The position numbers and the translations under genes were made by a program. DNA of 6,263 bases from assembly GCA_020346805.1 (NCBI GenBank), contig CP070790.1, positions 1,509,949 to 1,516,211 on the forward strand, in the 5' to 3' direction. The notes beneath the pieces are model-generated. The model saw only the letters and a list, made by a program, of their open reading frames with translations. It did not search any database and was not told where the DNA came from. The DNA comes from Planctomycetota bacterium (lineage in GTDB: Bacteria; Planctomycetota; Phycisphaerae; UBA1845; PWPN01). Positions 5,124-6,263 of the stretch are shown piece after piece (position 1 is the stretch's first letter; each line of letters opens with the position of its first letter).

Positions 5124-6263
5124 TTAATTTTTCCTGCCGGTCAGCTTGAGCAGCTCATCACGGAGTTTTTTCTTAGTTTCTGCATATTCAGGATAGCCGG
5201 CCAGATTGGTCCATTCTTGCGGATCTTTTCGTTGATCGTAAAGTTCCTCTTCGCCGTTATTGCAGAGCACGTAGCGCCACTGCTTGGAACGGGCGGTATA
5301 GTGTTGACGTTTGGGTTTGGCCGGTTCGTTGATTTTGAGTCTGTCGATACTGGCAATGGCGGTAACCGTTACGGAAGGGCCGTCCCAGGTGCCGTTATTC
5401 GGTTCTTCGATAAACGGCCTGATGCTGTGCCCGTCCAATGGTACGTTGTTACCGTCCTTATTTGGATTAAGTGTCAGGCCACATAAATCAATAAGCGTCG
5501 GATACATATCTACCAGCGAAACGGGGTGATCGCATTCGGAATTCGCTTTGCTCACACCGGGCGCGGCGATCACCAAAGGTACACGGGCACTTTCCTCCCA
5601 AACCGAATTTTTAAAGAGGTAATCTTTTTCGCCCATGTGATAGCCGTGGTCGCTGGTAAAGATAACGATGGTATTGTCGGCATAGGGTCTGGCTTGGAGG
5701 TCATCGAGGATCTTGCCAACCTGATGATCCACAAAAGCCACACAGGCCAGATATGCCTGTATCCAGCGTCTCCACATCTCAATCCCGCCCGCCTCCATTA
5801 CCAGCTTGTATCGTTGCCAACCATACGGGTTTGGTCGCTCGGGATGACCCGGATCCCACAAGATCCTGGCACAATCCCGGGCATCATTCATTTTGTAAGG
5901 CGGAAGCCGGAGTTTTTCCGGTGGGAACATATCGAAGTACTTCTTGGGGGCGTACAAGGGTGTATGGGGACGGTTGAAACCGACGGCCAAGAAGAAAGGT
6001 TTATCATGTTTCTGTTGTAGTATTTTGATCACCCATTCGGCGTTCAGTTCGTCGGGCATTAGATCGCGATCGTTGTCGCTGAGGTAGCGAAAGGGTTTGC
6101 GATACATAATCCAACCTTTATAGCCGGGAATATTTTCCCCCGGATTTGGTTTCCATTCGGGCACGCGCGAGAGCGGGCCGAAACTATGCCATTTGAGTGC
6201 ACTACGTATTGGTTCAGGCATTGCCGGATGAGCCGACATTCCTCCCTGTCCGGGAATTTTTCC
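5124..6263 (-). CDS. S1-family sulfatase (iduronate-2-sulfatase-like), N-terminus outside the window
   Basis: The frame is open to the right edge, so the 379 visible residues are the C-terminal part of a protein that in this family is usually around 480-520 long. The ATG at 6239 is internal: codons upstream continue as GKIPGQGG. The visible part has KPFFLAVGFNRPHTPLYAPK, typical of iduronate-2-sulfatase-like enzymes, then IVIFTSDHGYHMGEKDYLFK with the metal-binding aspartate-histidine pair (codons at 5646-5651) and the following lysine, then WEESARVPLVIAAPGV and SLVDMYPTLIDLCGL. The C-terminal subdomain includes WRYVLCNNGEEELYDQRKDPQEWTNL in pieces usual for S1 sulfatases. These enzymes remove sulfate esters from glycans, normally in the periplasm or outside the cell, using a formylglycine. 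That residue's C/S-x-P-x-R motif and any signal peptide are beyond the edge, so activity and export cannot be judged. It is the first visible gene of the minus-strand unit. Confidence 0.93.
   Translation of the reverse strand, partial: GKIPGQGGMSAHPAMPEPIRSALKWHSFGPLSRVPEWKPNPGENIPGYKGWIMYRKPFRYLSDNDRDLMPDELNAEWVIKILQQKHDKPFFLAVGFNRPHTPLYAPKKYFDMFPPEKLRLPPYKMNDARDCARILWDPGHPERPNPYGWQRYKLVMEAGGIEMWRRWIQAYLACVAFVDHQVGKILDDLQARPYADNTIVIFTSDHGYHMGEKDYLFKNSVWEESARVPLVIAAPGVSKANSECDHPVSLVDMYPTLIDLCGLTLNPNKDGNNVPLDGHSIRPFIEEPNNGTWDGPSVTVTAIASIDRLKINEPAKPKRQHYTARSKQWRYVLCNNGEEELYDQRKDPQEWTNLAGYPEYAETKKKLRDELLKLTGRKN

Noticed and set aside
5526..6020. 164-codon plus-strand frame opposite the sulfatase
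   Set aside because: Antisense to conserved sulfatase motifs including the TSDHG region; no independent support.

Overview
The window most likely comes from a member of the Planctomycetota, probably the Phycisphaerae side of the phylum. This is inferred from family style, not from a marker gene. The pointers are a C-terminal zinc ribbon of the type CxxCGYNL…CPECG, a SPOR-like envelope protein, and a Tat-exported glycoside hydrolase next to an S1 sulfatase. Base composition is moderate, with one visibly AT-richer gene at 3340-3801.

The left half (1-3330) reads on the + strand. It holds the 3' end of a SPOR-like protein gene (1-558), then rdgB (599-1228), the house-cleaning XTP/dITP pyrophosphatase, then speA (1381-3330), a complete biosynthetic arginine decarboxylase that makes agmatine for polyamine synthesis. 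The 152 bases between rdgB and speA look like a regulatory leader. They contain a possible sigma-70 promoter, a strong Shine-Dalgarno followed by a TTG-started small ORF that runs over the speA start, a terminator-like hairpin with a T-run, a second small hairpin, and the speA ribosome binding site.

The right half (3340-6263) reads on the - strand as a tight three-gene unit, in transcription order: an S1-family sulfatase cut by the right edge (5124-6263), a Tat-signal cellulase-like glycoside hydrolase (3810-5111), and a small membrane-associated double zinc-ribbon protein (3340-3801). Gaps are 12 and 8 bases, so co-transcription is likely. The first two genes suggest removal of sulfate and hydrolysis of a sulfated polysaccharide outside the cytoplasm. 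The role of the third is unknown. The two halves converge, with only 9 bases between the speA stop and the zinc-ribbon stop.

No CRISPR array, mobile element, tRNA, rRNA or clear new defence system was seen. The most interesting item is the speA leader; the others are modest. There is no gene-free stretch longer than 300 bases.
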